A DNA stretch of 42,659 bases from Methanomicrobiales archaeon (GCA_013415665.1 JAAEEQ010000010.1:1-42659); one strand, 5' to 3'. Shown: positions 1 to 9,344, counted from the first letter of the stretch. Made by a program: numbers and translations. Notes: generated by a model not told the origin, from the sequence alone.

Positions 1-2408
1 TAGCAGTAGTCCCCGCCGCAGTCGACCCCGGTTTCCTGCCCGTTCATCTTCCCGTCCCGGCAAAGATTCCTGACGGTGTTTTGCAGGCCCCTTTCTTCGC
101 TCTCGCGGACCAGATTTCCGGGATCGATGTGAATACCGATCGTGTTCGTTGCCGCATCGGGTGTCCAGTTTCTCGTTTCAATCGTCACCGTCTCGCCCGG
201 AACAAGGGAGGGAACCGGGTTCGTGTCGAAGAGCACGCCATTAATAAAGACCTCGGACGTCGTTGCATTGGCCGCGACCGTGCCGATGTTCTTTATTGAA
301 TAGGTGATGACGAGCACGCTCGGATCTTCAAAGTAATAACCGGGGTTGATCCACTGCTTGTAAGGGGCATAGGTTGTCTCCGACCACAGCAGGTGCAGAT
401 CGGGGAGACCCGCCGGCGTCGGGGTGACCAGCACCGTCACCGGCGGCTGCGTCAGGTTTTCCGCAACCGCCGTCGCGGTCGGGAGGGGACTGTCGCTGCC
501 GGTGTCGGTGACGGTCGGCGCATCGGTTCTCGTCGTGCAGTTTACCCACGACGTGTTCACGTTGCCCGAGGCATCCACCGTCCGGGTCCCGATGGTGTAT
601 GATGTGAGGGGGTGCAGGTTCCTGGCCACGTAGGTCTCGGTGGCTTTCGTTATGTTGCCGGCAAAGGCCCCGTTGACATACACCAGCACCCTCGCGAAGT
701 CGGCATCCGGCGGATCAAGCCACGCCCATGCAATCGACGAACCTCCTGCCGACGCGGCATGCAGCGCCGAGACCGACTGCGGCGGGTCGGGATCGAACGG
801 GCTCGTCCGGGCGGTTGCGTTCACCCACGACGCATTAGCGTTGCCGCTGGCATCCACCGTACGGGTGCCAATCGTATGCAGCGTATCCGGCGTAAAGCCG
901 GACGCCGTAACCGTCTGCACCCCTGCCGTCACGTTCCCGGAAAACGCCCCGTCGAAGTAGACCATGACCCGGGCAAAGTCGCCGTCACCCGGATCGGTCC
1001 AGGTCCACGTTATCGATGTCGGAAGGTACGTCGAGTTGGCAAGGCCCGTGACACTCGCGGGGGGGGTGAGGTCGACTGCCGCCGTCGTCGCGGTGTCGTT
1101 GACCCACGTTAGGTTGACGTTGTCATGCGTGTCGACCGTCCGCGTCGAAATGGTATACGATGTCGACGGCGTAAGACCGGATGCCGTAAAGGACTGCGTG
1201 CCGGCGGTGACATTCGAACGGAAGGCATTGTCGAGGCACACCATCACCTTCGCAAAGTCACCGTCGCCGGGATCGGTCCACGTCCAGGTGATCGACGTCG
1301 GCAGGTACGTCGTGTTGGCAAGGCCGGTGACGTATCCCGGCGGAGTACTGTCCGGCGGCGGCGTGCCGAGGGTGTAGGACGCCCATCCCTCGATCAGCGG
1401 GTAGAGGTCGGAATTTCCTGAGGGCAGCGGGAAGGCAGCTTCCCCGACGCCGTCGCCGTTGGTGTCCGCGCCGCCGTAGGTGTCCCAGTAGTTGCCGAGG
1501 AAGCTGGTATACGGTGCGCCGTGGTAGGTATACGCAAGCTGGGAGGGGCTGTTCCACGAGGTGGTGGACGCGGATATGTCGACGTCGGCGTGGGCATGGT
1601 TGAGGAATGAATTGAGGTACACGACATTGGCCGTGGTCCCGCCGGCACTGTCGAGATACAGGTTGTCGTAGTTGCCGTCGATGGTGTTCTGCTTGACGGT
1701 GGTGTTTTGGGCCGAGTCGAGCCAGAAGCCCATGCCGGAAAAGCCAAGGCCGTTTGCCCGGACGGTATTCTGGGAAAACACGTTGTCCGCCGACGAAGCG
1801 ACCTTTATCCCGACGCTCGGGTTGTCCAGCACCGTATTGCCCGTGATAGTGTTGCCATCCGACGTCAGCAGGTAGATGCCGTACCCGCTCACGCCGGGAT
1901 CTTCATTGCTGCTGACGTTGTTTCCCGAGATGAGGTTGTTGTCGGAATTCTTGATGTACATGCCGTACCAATGGTTCGAGGTGACCTCGTTGCCCGAGAT
2001 GGTCGCACCGGTTGCGCCGTTCAGGTTGATGCCGCTCGCATCGTTTCCCGAGATCCGGTTGTTGACGATCTCCGCGTTTGCAGCAGTTAGGTAGATCCCG
2101 GAGAGGCTGTTCGAGTTCCGGACATCAAACCCTTCGAAATGCACGTTATCGGCGGAAATAGAGACGACGTAATGCATGCCGAGCCCCGTCTCATCGATCA
2201 CCGGCCAGCCGCTGCCGCTCATTGTCAGTGCCTTGCCGACGGTGATGTACTCGTTGTACGTGCCGCTGTTGACGGCGATGGTGTCGCCGGCAGTCGCGGC
2301 ATCAATCGCTGCCTGTATGCTGTCGCCGGGATTGACGGTAATGGTCGCTGCCTGTACGCCGCAGGAAAGAAAAAGAACGCTTAAAAAAATTGAAAATATT
2401 CGGTACAT
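1..2408 (-). CDS. NosD-like parallel beta-helix surface protein with FnIII-like repeats and CARDB domain (partial, C-terminus outside window)
   Basis: The frame is open from an ATG at 2408 to the window edge (802 codons, no stop), so the C-terminus is missing. The start follows a GAGG-containing stretch. Residues 1-20 form a signal peptide ending in VQA. Residues ~21-340 are rich in short N-x-I-S-G-N type coils, as in the NosD/PbH1 right-handed beta-helix family. Three fibronectin-III-like repeats of ~90 residues follow (starting near 350, 448 and 540), each with the core ITWTWTDPGDGDF or a close variant. A CARDB-like adhesion domain lies at ~670-770, and the visible part ends in a Cys-rich NGQETGVDCGG motif. 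The protein is probably exported and attached to the cell surface, where it would bind sugar or neighbouring cells. This role is inferred from architecture; the substrate is unknown. Confidence 0.85.
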   Translation of the reverse strand, partial: MYRIFSIFLSVLFLSCGVQAATITVNPGDSIQAAIDAATAGDTIAVNSGTYNEYITVGKALTMSGSGWPVIDETGLGMHYVVSISADNVHFEGFDVRNSNSLSGIYLTAANAEIVNNRISGNDASGINLNGATGATISGNEVTSNHWYGMYIKNSDNNLISGNNVSSNEDPGVSGYGIYLLTSDGNTITGNTVLDNPSVGIKVASSADNVFSQNTVRANGLGFSGMGFWLDSAQNTTVKQNTIDGNYDNLYLDSAGGTTANVVYLNSFLNHAHADVDISASTTSWNSPSQLAYTYHGAPYTSFLGNYWDTYGGADTNGDGVGEAAFPLPSGNSDLYPLIEGWASYTLGTPPPDSTPPGYVTGLANTTYLPTSITWTWTDPGDGDFAKVMVCLDNAFRSNVTAGTQSFTASGLTPSTSYTISTRTVDTHDNVNLTWVNDTATTAAVDLTPPASVTGLANSTYLPTSITWTWTDPGDGDFARVMVYFDGAFSGNVTAGVQTVTASGFTPDTLHTIGTRTVDASGNANASWVNATARTSPFDPDPPQSVSALHAASAGGSSIAWAWLDPPDADFARVLVYVNGAFAGNITKATETYVARNLHPLTSYTIGTRTVDASGNVNTSWVNCTTRTDAPTVTDTGSDSPLPTATAVAENLTQPPVTVLVTPTPAGLPDLHLLWSETTYAPYKQWINPGYYFEDPSVLVITYSIKNIGTVAANATTSEVFINGVLFDTNPVPSLVPGETVTIETRNWTPDAATNTIGIHIDPGNLVRESEERGLQNTVRNLCRDGKMNGQETGVDCGGDYC

Positions 2409-2550
2409 CCTCAAAACAATCACGCCTTTTATCGGATTTCACGGGCCGCAGAATCCATCGGGAAAAAAGATGCCAGGTAGCGCCCGCCATGCATACCGAT
2501 ACATGAACCATATGCAAAAAAGCATTCGATCTTACGAATTATTTAATTGA

Positions 2551-2562
2551 CTTTTATACATA
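2551..2562 (+). promoter_or_regulatory. Candidate TATA element for the LVIVD propeller gene
   Basis: An AT-rich block reading CTTTTATACATA lies in the 238-bp divergent region between the NosD-like gene and the LVIVD gene. It predicts a transcript start near 2585 and a leader of about 60 nt. The call rests on position and composition only. Confidence 0.35.
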
Positions 2563-2646
2563 CGCCACTATTTTTTCTGGCAGACAGCCGGCGGATTCGG
2601 GCGCCAATTCGTGCTTCATGATTTCCGGCCGTAAAAAGGAAGTTTT

Positions 2647-5382
2647 TTGCAGGGTCATGGTGCAAAGGTTCATGTCAGAGTTGATCGCGTGAATCCTGCC
2701 AGCCTCCACCTGAATGCCGCTGCCGTCGCCATCGTCATGCTCGCGGCCATGCTTATCGTCCCCGCAACCGCAGATACGCAAACCCCGCAGCTGCTTTCGT
2801 TTTCCTCACCGACCGCGAACGGCACCTACGGGATCGGTTCCGCCATTACCATCAACGCATCGTACAACGAGCTCCTCAAAAGCACCAGCCAGATCGTGGT
2901 CCGGCTCAATACCACGACGGACGTGACGCTTTCAGCCGTCACGGACACGATCGCGCCGGTGCATGCCGGCAGCCTCACGGACGGCGGTGCGATCCAGCTG
3001 GACGCCGCCTCGGCAGTCGTTGTTTCCGGAAATTACGCCTATATTACATCGTTTAACAACCACGCGCTGGAGATCGTCGATATCAGCGATCCCTTCCACC
3101 CGGCTCACGCAGGAAGCCTGACGAACGGCACCGGTGGAGCACTGCTCCTGACACCGCGGGGCGTGCAGGTCTCCGGCAATTATGCCTATGTTGCTTCTTC
3201 CGGCAGCGATGCGCTCGAGATCGTCGACATTTCCGATCCCGCAAATCCCGCCCACGCCGGATTCCTCGTGCACGGTACCGGAGGGGCCCGCCTCGACGAT
3301 CCCCGCGGCGTTTTTGTTTCGGGAAATTACGCCTATGTCGCATCCTATGGGAGCAGTGCGCTTGAAATCGTCGATATTTCCGATCCCGCAAATCCCGCCC
3401 ACGCCGGGTTCATCGTGAACGGGGCGGGAGGAGCGCTGCTTGCAAATGCCTCCGCAGTGTACGCCGCCGGCAGTTATGCCTATGTCGCAGCGTACGGGAG
3501 CAACGCGCTTGAGATCATCGATATATCGACACCCGCAAGCCCTGCTCACGCGGGTAGCCTTACCCACGGCAGCGGCGGAGCGCTGCTCGCAAATCCCGCC
3601 GCCGTGCAGGTTGCCGGACTGTACGCCTATGTTGCAGCCTCCGGCAGCAATGCCCTTGAGATCGTCGATGTCGGCAATCCCGCAAGCCCCACGCACGCAG
3701 GCAGCCTTACCCATGGCACCGGCGGAGCACTGCTCTCCGGCCCCCGGGACCTTGCCGTCTCCGGCACATACGCTTACGTTGCCTCCTACAGCAGCAACGC
3801 CCTTGAAATCGTCGATGTCAACAATCCTGCAAGCCCCGTGCACGCCGCCAGCATCATCAGCGGGGCAGGCGGTGCACTGCTCAACGGGCCGGAGGGCGTC
3901 GCCCTCTCCGGCGGCTATGCAGTTGTCCCATCCTGGGTGCAGGACAGCCTTGAAATTGTGAAAATCGGCACCAGCACGATTTCCGGCACGTATACGGTCG
4001 CCGCCGGGCATGCCGTCCCGCAGCTCGACGTGCAGTCCATCACCTCGCAGGCGGCCGAGGATATTGCCGGCGTTACCAACGCTTCGACGACGATGCCCGC
4101 CACCACCATCGTCCCTGCACGGCTGCTTGCGATCGACGGCATACGCCCCGTGATCACCATCACCGCGCCCACGAAAACCTCGACCGGCGCCATTGCCGAC
4201 ACGACTGTGCGCGTCACCGATAACCGGGGGATCAACACCGCGTCCGTCCTGGTCAACGCATCAACGAGTGCTGGGTATTCGGGATTCACGGCCACCCAGA
4301 CGAGCGCAACACAGGTTGACTGTACGATCGTCGTCACCTCGTCCGGCGACCTGATCATCAATGCCACCGACACTACCGGCAACACGCAGGTTGCCGCGGA
4401 ACACGGGTATGCCATCAGCTATCCCCCGTCCGTGACGTCCATCACCCCCGCAACCGGTTCGAACAACGGGATCGTCACGATCACGAATCTTACCGGAACG
4501 CACTTTGCCCCGGGAGCGTCGGTCAAGCTGATGAAAACCGGCGAGACGAACATTACCGCCGGAAACGTCGTTGTCGCCTCGCCGACCGCCATGAGCTGCA
4601 CCGTTACGGTCAATTACGTCACGCCCGGGGCCTGGACGGTCGTCGTCGTCAATCCCGACGGACAGGAAGGCGTGCTGGTTGATGGCTTTACCTTTGTCTA
4701 TGTCGCTCCCGCCGATACCGGCGGCGGTGGCGGCGGGTCCTCCATCAGCACGGGAGCGGCACAGAACATTCCCGCGGGAACACAGGCTGACTTCGGGTTC
4801 ACGGCGTCCCGTGTGGCAAAGGTCAGCGTGACGGCGGGAGAGGGAGGGATTGCCGACATCATCGTCACCGTCGAAAAGGTCGGCGGACTCCCCCGGAATG
4901 TCGATGCCCCGGGTACCGAGATCCTCGAATACAATGAAATCAGCCCGTACAGGGCTGCAGAAGATGCCATTGCCGGCGCATGCATTGAATTTTTTGTCAC
5001 GCGCTCCGATCTTGCCGCCCGCGGCTGGAATCCCGGCGATATCGTCATGCTCCGGTGGCATGACGGCGCCTGGCAGCAGCTCGAAACGCACGTGACGGGA
5101 AGTGACGGCACTGCCTGGCATTATCGCGCAGTCACTCCCGGGCTTTCATACTTCGCAATAGGGTACGCCGAGGGGCAGGCCATTGACGACACCGCCGGGG
5201 AAGAGCCCGCACCCGCAGAGACGGCAACGCCTGCAGCAACGCCCCTGCTAACCGCGGCCGTGACCCCCGAAGCAACCCGGACACCCGCACCGGGGCCGAC
5301 GGCATCGCCGGCAGGGCTCCCGGCCCTGTTCGCAGCCCTTGCCATCGGCACCATCGCATGTTCACGGCTCCGCAGAAGGTAA
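2647..5382 (+). CDS. Secreted LVIVD-repeat beta-propeller protein with TIG and PGF-pre-PGF domains
   Basis: This is a 911-residue surface protein. The chosen TTG start has GGAAG 4 nt upstream. A GTG at 2689 would give a more typical ~29-residue signal peptide and is a real alternative. After the signal peptide, seven repeats of exactly 49 residues (~101-440) carry the YAYVAS and ALEIVDISDP signatures of the LVIVD family and should close into one seven-bladed propeller. An Ig-like stretch (~495-590), an IPT/TIG-like domain (~593-688) and a PGF-pre-PGF domain (~698-842) follow. The C-terminus is a Thr/Pro/Ala linker, a hydrophobic helix and RLRRR, the layout of archaeosortase-processed proteins, although the helix starts with PAGLP rather than a canonical PGF. 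Location at the cell surface is inferred; the ligand is unknown. Confidence 0.9.
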   Translation: MQGHGAKVHVRVDRVNPASLHLNAAAVAIVMLAAMLIVPATADTQTPQLLSFSSPTANGTYGIGSAITINASYNELLKSTSQIVVRLNTTTDVTLSAVTDTIAPVHAGSLTDGGAIQLDAASAVVVSGNYAYITSFNNHALEIVDISDPFHPAHAGSLTNGTGGALLLTPRGVQVSGNYAYVASSGSDALEIVDISDPANPAHAGFLVHGTGGARLDDPRGVFVSGNYAYVASYGSSALEIVDISDPANPAHAGFIVNGAGGALLANASAVYAAGSYAYVAAYGSNALEIIDISTPASPAHAGSLTHGSGGALLANPAAVQVAGLYAYVAASGSNALEIVDVGNPASPTHAGSLTHGTGGALLSGPRDLAVSGTYAYVASYSSNALEIVDVNNPASPVHAASIISGAGGALLNGPEGVALSGGYAVVPSWVQDSLEIVKIGTSTISGTYTVAAGHAVPQLDVQSITSQAAEDIAGVTNASTTMPATTIVPARLLAIDGIRPVITITAPTKTSTGAIADTTVRVTDNRGINTASVLVNASTSAGYSGFTATQTSATQVDCTIVVTSSGDLIINATDTTGNTQVAAEHGYAISYPPSVTSITPATGSNNGIVTITNLTGTHFAPGASVKLMKTGETNITAGNVVVASPTAMSCTVTVNYVTPGAWTVVVVNPDGQEGVLVDGFTFVYVAPADTGGGGGGSSISTGAAQNIPAGTQADFGFTASRVAKVSVTAGEGGIADIIVTVEKVGGLPRNVDAPGTEILEYNEISPYRAAEDAIAGACIEFFVTRSDLAARGWNPGDIVMLRWHDGAWQQLETHVTGSDGTAWHYRAVTPGLSYFAIGYAEGQAIDDTAGEEPAPAETATPAATPLLTAAVTPEATRTPAPGPTASPAGLPALFAALAIGTIACSRLRRR
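2951..3979 (+). repeat. Seven tandem 147-bp repeats encoding LVIVD propeller blades
   Basis: The Tyr-Ala-Tyr block recurs at 3031, 3178, 3325, 3472, 3619, 3766 and 3913, an exact spacing of 147 bp with no indels. Neighbouring units keep long near-identical stretches around the codons for EIVDISDPANPAHAG. The repeat lies within the coding sequence. Confidence 0.85.
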
Positions 5383-5407
5383 GCGGCTGCGCTGCCCTCC
5401 CCCATTT

Positions 5408-6331
5408 TTAACGCTTTTCCGGCCCGTTCAGGGCACGATGCGATTTTACAAAGAAGAAGCCGACGACCCCGAACGTGATGACCGGGGACACCCAGACCGG
5501 TATTTCATGCCCGAAACTGTCAAGCAGCATGACGCACCCGAGAACCGCTATCGAGTACATCGCACCGTTTTTGACGTAGATGTATTTTTTTATGTTCTCG
5601 ATGTTCCGGATCGTGATCTCCCGGACCACGAACGCCCCGACCCCGTTGCCGATCAGGATCAGGGGCACGGACAGCGTAAACGCGAACGCCCCGATAACCC
5701 CGTCGATGGAGAATGTCGCATCGATCACCTCGAGATAGAAGATCTTGCTGATATCCGACATCCGGCCCGAGAGCATCCGCCGTTCCTGCTCTTCCGCATT
5801 CTGCCGGAAACCGTGGACGATAAAGAATGCCGTCGAACCCGCGACCGCCCCGAACGCCATTATCGGATCCCGGGCAAGCGCAAACCAGACGAGCGCAGCA
5901 AGCAGGACGGACACGGTTGCGAAGAACCAGACGCCCTGGGACGCGATGAACCGCTCTCCGCGGAGCCCGTAGTGTTTCTCCTCGAGAAACAGCCAGTGGC
6001 AAAAGAGAAAGACGAGAAACGTCCCGCCTGCAATGAGCAGGAGGGGCGAGGCCTCCTCGATCGCCGCCGGGATCGCCGGGTCACCGGAAAAGGTTGCCGT
6101 AAAGGCCTCCACCGGCCCGACGCCGGGCGTGGCGAGCCAGACTATCAGCCAGGGCAGCAGCCCGCGGATGACGAAAACGGCAAAAAACAGGCCATAGATG
6201 AGGAACCAGCGCCGTGCCCGTTCCTGCATGGTCGCAAGCACTTCGGCATTGATGATGGCATTGTCTATGCTCGTAATCGTCTCAAAGAGGCAGAGGCCGG
6301 CAATGATGATGAGAGCAGCGCCGATATCCAT
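5408..6331 (-). CDS. DUF475 family (TerC-like) integral membrane protein
   Basis: This 307-residue polytopic membrane protein has about eight hydrophobic segments. Two acidic motifs mark the TerC/DUF475 superfamily: ETITSIDNAIINAEVL near residues 17-32, and a second EVIDATFSIDGVIGAFAF near 200-217. They place paired Asp/Glu/Asn side chains inside the membrane. TerC-type proteins are linked to metal ion export and tellurite resistance, and DUF475 itself has no established substrate. The length is normal for the family. The gene converges with the LVIVD gene and is divergent from the repeat protein at 6443. Family membership is secure; a role in metal handling is only an inference. Confidence 0.85.
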   Translation of the reverse strand: MDIGAALIIIAGLCLFETITSIDNAIINAEVLATMQERARRWFLIYGLFFAVFVIRGLLPWLIVWLATPGVGPVEAFTATFSGDPAIPAAIEEASPLLLIAGGTFLVFLFCHWLFLEEKHYGLRGERFIASQGVWFFATVSVLLAALVWFALARDPIMAFGAVAGSTAFFIVHGFRQNAEEQERRMLSGRMSDISKIFYLEVIDATFSIDGVIGAFAFTLSVPLILIGNGVGAFVVREITIRNIENIKKYIYVKNGAMYSIAVLGCVMLLDSFGHEIPVWVSPVITFGVVGFFFVKSHRALNGPEKR

Positions 6332-6411
6332 GCGTGTAACGGTGATTGCCTGCCCGGGTATTTGAAGCCGGCGGGTTCCGGCCGACCCGGTCGTGGCAGT
6401 CGACCAATGGA

Positions 6412-6418
6412 TTTATGG
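6412..6418 (+). promoter_or_regulatory. TATA box for the gene at 6443
   Basis: TTTATGG is centred about 28 nt before the ATG at 6443. With no Shine-Dalgarno between them, this predicts a leaderless or nearly leaderless transcript. Confidence 0.45.
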
Positions 6419-6442
6419 ACTGTGCCCCATTAGTATACTCCC

Positions 6443-7834
6443 ATGAATATACTCCGAATCCTATGCACAATAGTGATTCTGAGCTTTCTTTGCTGCACGG
6501 TCGAGGCGGTCACCCTCGATATCACCGTGCGTGATGACGACGATAACTCCCGTATTGCCTATGCGTACATCTATATCGATGACGAATACGTGGGAAAAAC
6601 CGATGATGTCGGAGAGTTTTCCTACAGCCATTCGTATGACGAGCCGTTTCTTCTCGAGGTGGTAAAATCCGGATACGGTGACTGGAGCGAGACTATCGAT
6701 GAGGACGATACGTCGGTGAACGTCTACCTCACCTATGAAACGGCAACGCTGCTCGTCTCCGTGCTTGACGCCGACACGATCGAACCGGTCAGCGATGCCC
6801 GGGTGAAGGTGACCGCGGAGGGCACCGGCGAGAGCGAATCTGAATGGGTCGGCAGCAGCGGCGAGGCAGAATTTGAGCTCACCCCCGACGAGACCTATAC
6901 CCTTGAGATCACCTCGACCGGATACGAGACCGTGACACGGACGATCGAGGCGGACGAACGCGAAATCACGCTCCGCTGCTGGCTCATGAAATCCGACAGG
7001 TTCTCCTTTAAAGTCCTTGATGCGGATGACAAAACCCCGCTTTCCGACGCGTCCGTGTCTGTCGACGGGTCGCTGGCAGGGGTGACCGGGACCACGGGCA
7101 TCCTTACCGCGGCTCTGGCAACGGGCAGGTATCACGATATCAGGGTTGTGTGCCCCGGGTACAGCTCCTTTCAGCAGAATGCCTACTTCGAAGAGGACGA
7201 GATCCTCATGGAGATCAGCCTTGCATGGTCGGGCTGTACCGTAACCGTCTCCGTCACCGACGGCGCGGGCGAACCGTTGGCGAATGCGGCGGTTTCCGTC
7301 GACGGGGCGGCAGCCGGCATGACGGACAGCTCCGGAAGGTGCACCCTCACGGAACTGGGAGAAGGGAGCCGCACGATTGAGGTGGCAAAGGACGGGTACG
7401 ATACCTGGAAAGAGACCCGCACGATCGGGACGGAACTCACCGATATCGCCGTCAGCCTGGCGCCGGCCACCACGGCCGTCACCGTTCTCGTCGAGGAGCC
7501 TGATCACCGGGTCGTCTCCGGGGCTCTTATTGCCCTCAACGGTGAAAAAATCGGTGTTACCGACGACAACGGTCAGGTGCAGGATACCATTGAGACGTCG
7601 GGGGCCTGCAATTTCACCGCTTCCCTCCGGGGATACCTCCCCGCTTCGGTCGAAAAAACCATTATTCCGGGCACCGGTGCGCTGTCCGTCACCATCACCC
7701 TGCACAGGGAGAACGACCTCGTGCCGGTGTTCATCGCCGCGGCAATCGCCGCTGTGATGATCCTCGTGCTCGGTATCCGGTGGCGTACCGCCGGCCAGTA
7801 CCTTCCCCGGCAGCGGCGGGGGAAAAACCTGTAG
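6443..7834 (+). CDS. Membrane-anchored surface protein with five carboxypeptidase-regulatory-like (PEGA-like) repeats
   Basis: This is a 463-residue protein. Residues 1-22 form a signal peptide. Five beta-sandwich repeats of ~80 residues start near 24, 105, 187, 264 and 345. Each has the pattern 'V(T/S)V..DG.PL.DA.V.V.G...G.T...G', then a Gly-Tyr turn, as in carboxypeptidase regulatory-like and PEGA domains. Residues ~425-445 form a transmembrane helix followed by a basic tail. The first two repeats are strongly acidic. The protein probably stands on the outer face of the membrane as a stalk or binding scaffold. No catalytic motif is visible. Transcription is probably leaderless, and a T8 run follows the stop. 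The domain class is fairly sure; the function is unknown. Confidence 0.8.
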   Translation: MNILRILCTIVILSFLCCTVEAVTLDITVRDDDDNSRIAYAYIYIDDEYVGKTDDVGEFSYSHSYDEPFLLEVVKSGYGDWSETIDEDDTSVNVYLTYETATLLVSVLDADTIEPVSDARVKVTAEGTGESESEWVGSSGEAEFELTPDETYTLEITSTGYETVTRTIEADEREITLRCWLMKSDRFSFKVLDADDKTPLSDASVSVDGSLAGVTGTTGILTAALATGRYHDIRVVCPGYSSFQQNAYFEEDEILMEISLAWSGCTVTVSVTDGAGEPLANAAVSVDGAAAGMTDSSGRCTLTELGEGSRTIEVAKDGYDTWKETRTIGTELTDIAVSLAPATTAVTVLVEEPDHRVVSGALIALNGEKIGVTDDNGQVQDTIETSGACNFTASLRGYLPASVEKTIIPGTGALSVTITLHRENDLVPVFIAAAIAAVMILVLGIRWRTAGQYLPRQRRGKNL

Positions 7835-7855
7835 GCATCACAACGCCCCACAACG

Positions 7856-7863
7856 TTTTTTTT
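7856..7863 (+). terminator. Oligo-T terminator after the five-repeat surface protein
   Basis: Eight consecutive T residues start 21 nt after the stop at 7834. Archaeal RNA polymerase ends transcription at such non-template T runs. No strong hairpin precedes it. Confidence 0.5.
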
Positions 7864-7967
7864 ACGGTTCTGGTGCCAGCCACCCGTGAACCGAAATCAC
7901 GCTCCAGCGTACAAACCACAACATTATTCCTTCGTGTTACAAAAACGGTGAGATACTTTCCCGCCAT

Positions 7968-9059
7968 ATGACATCCGCACGCCGCATATACGTCTGTTAC
8001 GGGCTTTTCGCCGCCCTCCTCTTCGGGGCGGGATCGCAGTTCTCCAAGCTTATGCTCACGACCGTTCCGCCGGTCACGATGGCGGGCCTCCTGTATACGG
8101 GAAGCGGTGTGGGGCTGCTGCTGATGACGGCTGCAGGATTTGCCGCCGGAAAACGGAGAAACACGTACGAGGCCCGGCCGACCCGGCGGGATCTGCCGTG
8201 GCTGGCTGCCACGATGTTCTTCGGCACGTTTCTCGGCCCCGTCGCCCTTATGTTCAGCCTGCCGCACACGCCGGCGGCCACGGCGGCGCTGCTCTTAAGC
8301 TTCGAGGCGGTCGCGACGACCGTGATCGCCGTCCTCTGGAAGAATGAGCCTGTCGGCAGGAGGATGGGCACGGCGCTGTTGCTGATCACGCTCTCCTGCA
8401 TCATGCTCTCCTATACGCCCGATGCGGCCTACGGGATATCGCTCGGCGCACTCGGCGTCCTGCTCGCCTGCAGCTTCTGGGGGCTCGACAACAACATCAT
8501 CCAGAACATCTCGGGGAAAGACCCGGTGCTCACCATCATGGCAAAGGCGCTCATCGTCGGACCGGCGATGATCCTTGCCGGCTACGCTGTAGCGGAGGTG
8601 ATGCCCGCACCGGCTACGGCGCTCGCGTGCATGGCGATCGGGTTTATGGGCTTCGGGGGGATCATGAGCGTCTCGCTCCTGCTTGCCATCCGGGGCCTCG
8701 GTTCGGGCCGGGCTGCATCGCTCTTTGCGCTCTCCCCCTTCTTCGGGGTCGTCTTTGCATTCCTGCTCTTTGCGGAGATGCCGGGGGGCCTCTTTTTCAT
8801 CGCCCTTGCCGTCATGCTCGCGGGCACGTTCCTGCTGGCCACCGAACGGCATGCTCACGAACATGCCCACCCGGCACTGGAGCACGAACACCGGCACCGG
8901 CACGACGACCTGCACCACGACCATGCCCATGTACCGGGCATGCCGCCGGTCAACGGCAGCGGCTTTCATTCCCATCCCCATGGCCACGACGGGATCGTGC
9001 ACACCCACGCCCACAGCCCTGACATCCACCACCGGCACCGGCATGACGGGCGGAAATGA
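7968..9059 (+). CDS. EamA/DMT-family transporter with a C-terminal histidine-rich tail
   Basis: This is a 363-residue protein. Residues ~5-285 hold about ten hydrophobic helices in two EamA halves (~5-140 and ~155-285), the drug/metabolite transporter fold. Residues 293-363 are a soluble tail with 23 histidines in 71 positions, in HxH, HH and HxHxH clusters mixed with Asp and Glu. Such tails bind Zn, Ni or Co in other transporter families, so metal export or metal-gated transport is a reasonable guess. EamA proteins more often move metabolites. A GGTGAG sits 14 nt before the ATG, rather far for a Shine-Dalgarno. The gene is single, between a terminator and the tRNA region. Family confidence is high; substrate confidence is low. 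Confidence 0.85.
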   Translation: MTSARRIYVCYGLFAALLFGAGSQFSKLMLTTVPPVTMAGLLYTGSGVGLLLMTAAGFAAGKRRNTYEARPTRRDLPWLAATMFFGTFLGPVALMFSLPHTPAATAALLLSFEAVATTVIAVLWKNEPVGRRMGTALLLITLSCIMLSYTPDAAYGISLGALGVLLACSFWGLDNNIIQNISGKDPVLTIMAKALIVGPAMILAGYAVAEVMPAPATALACMAIGFMGFGGIMSVSLLLAIRGLGSGRAASLFALSPFFGVVFAFLLFAEMPGGLFFIALAVMLAGTFLLATERHAHEHAHPALEHEHRHRHDDLHHDHAHVPGMPPVNGSGFHSHPHGHDGIVHTHAHSPDIHHRHRHDGRK

Positions 9060-9272
9060 CGCCCCAATCAGGTTCCCCGGATGCGGCAGGGATGGTATCG
9101 ACGGCGGCGGGAGCAATTCTCCCCCCGCCTCTTCTGGCGCGCCTCCCGGCAGCTCTTTTCTAAAGCCCCAAAATGCCGCAGGGAGCGCTCCGGTGCACGC
9201 CCCGGCAATGTTTTTTAAGATCCCCCGTACAAACAGATCTGGCACCGGGGCAGCAGATCTTCCCGTTCCATA

Positions 9273-9344
9273 GGGCCCGTAGCTTAGTGGTGGAGCGTCC
9301 GGCTCATAACCGGACGGTCATGCGTTCGAATCGCATCGGGCCCA
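9273..9344 (+). tRNA. tRNA with CAU anticodon (elongator Met or Ile2)
   Basis: All four arms fold: acceptor GGGCCCG/CGGGCCC (9273-9279 with 9337-9343), D arm from 9282, anticodon stem TCCGG/CCGGA with loop CTCATAA (9303-9309, CAU at 9305-9307), and T stem ATGCG/CGCAT around TTCGAAT. The discriminator is A9344, CCA is not encoded, and there is no intron. It is not the initiator, which has a different acceptor end and G-C pairs in the anticodon stem. The GGGCCCG acceptor with A73 resembles archaeal isoleucine tRNAs. It may therefore be tRNA-Ile2, whose C34 is modified to agmatidine to read AUA, rather than elongator tRNA-Met. Confidence 0.93.

Noticed and set aside
2951-3979. 147-bp tandem repeats as a possible CRISPR array
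   Set aside because: Repeats are contiguous and coding, without spacers of unrelated sequence; no cas genes nearby.
2932-4011. Long minus-strand open frame across the LVIVD repeats
   Set aside because: It is the antisense of a GC-rich repeat; the plus strand has family motifs, the minus strand only Gly/Arg/Cys-rich text without domain pattern.
7183-7482. Ser-rich minus-strand frame inside the five-repeat surface gene
   Set aside because: Shadow of a repeat-bearing plus-strand gene with signal peptide and membrane anchor.
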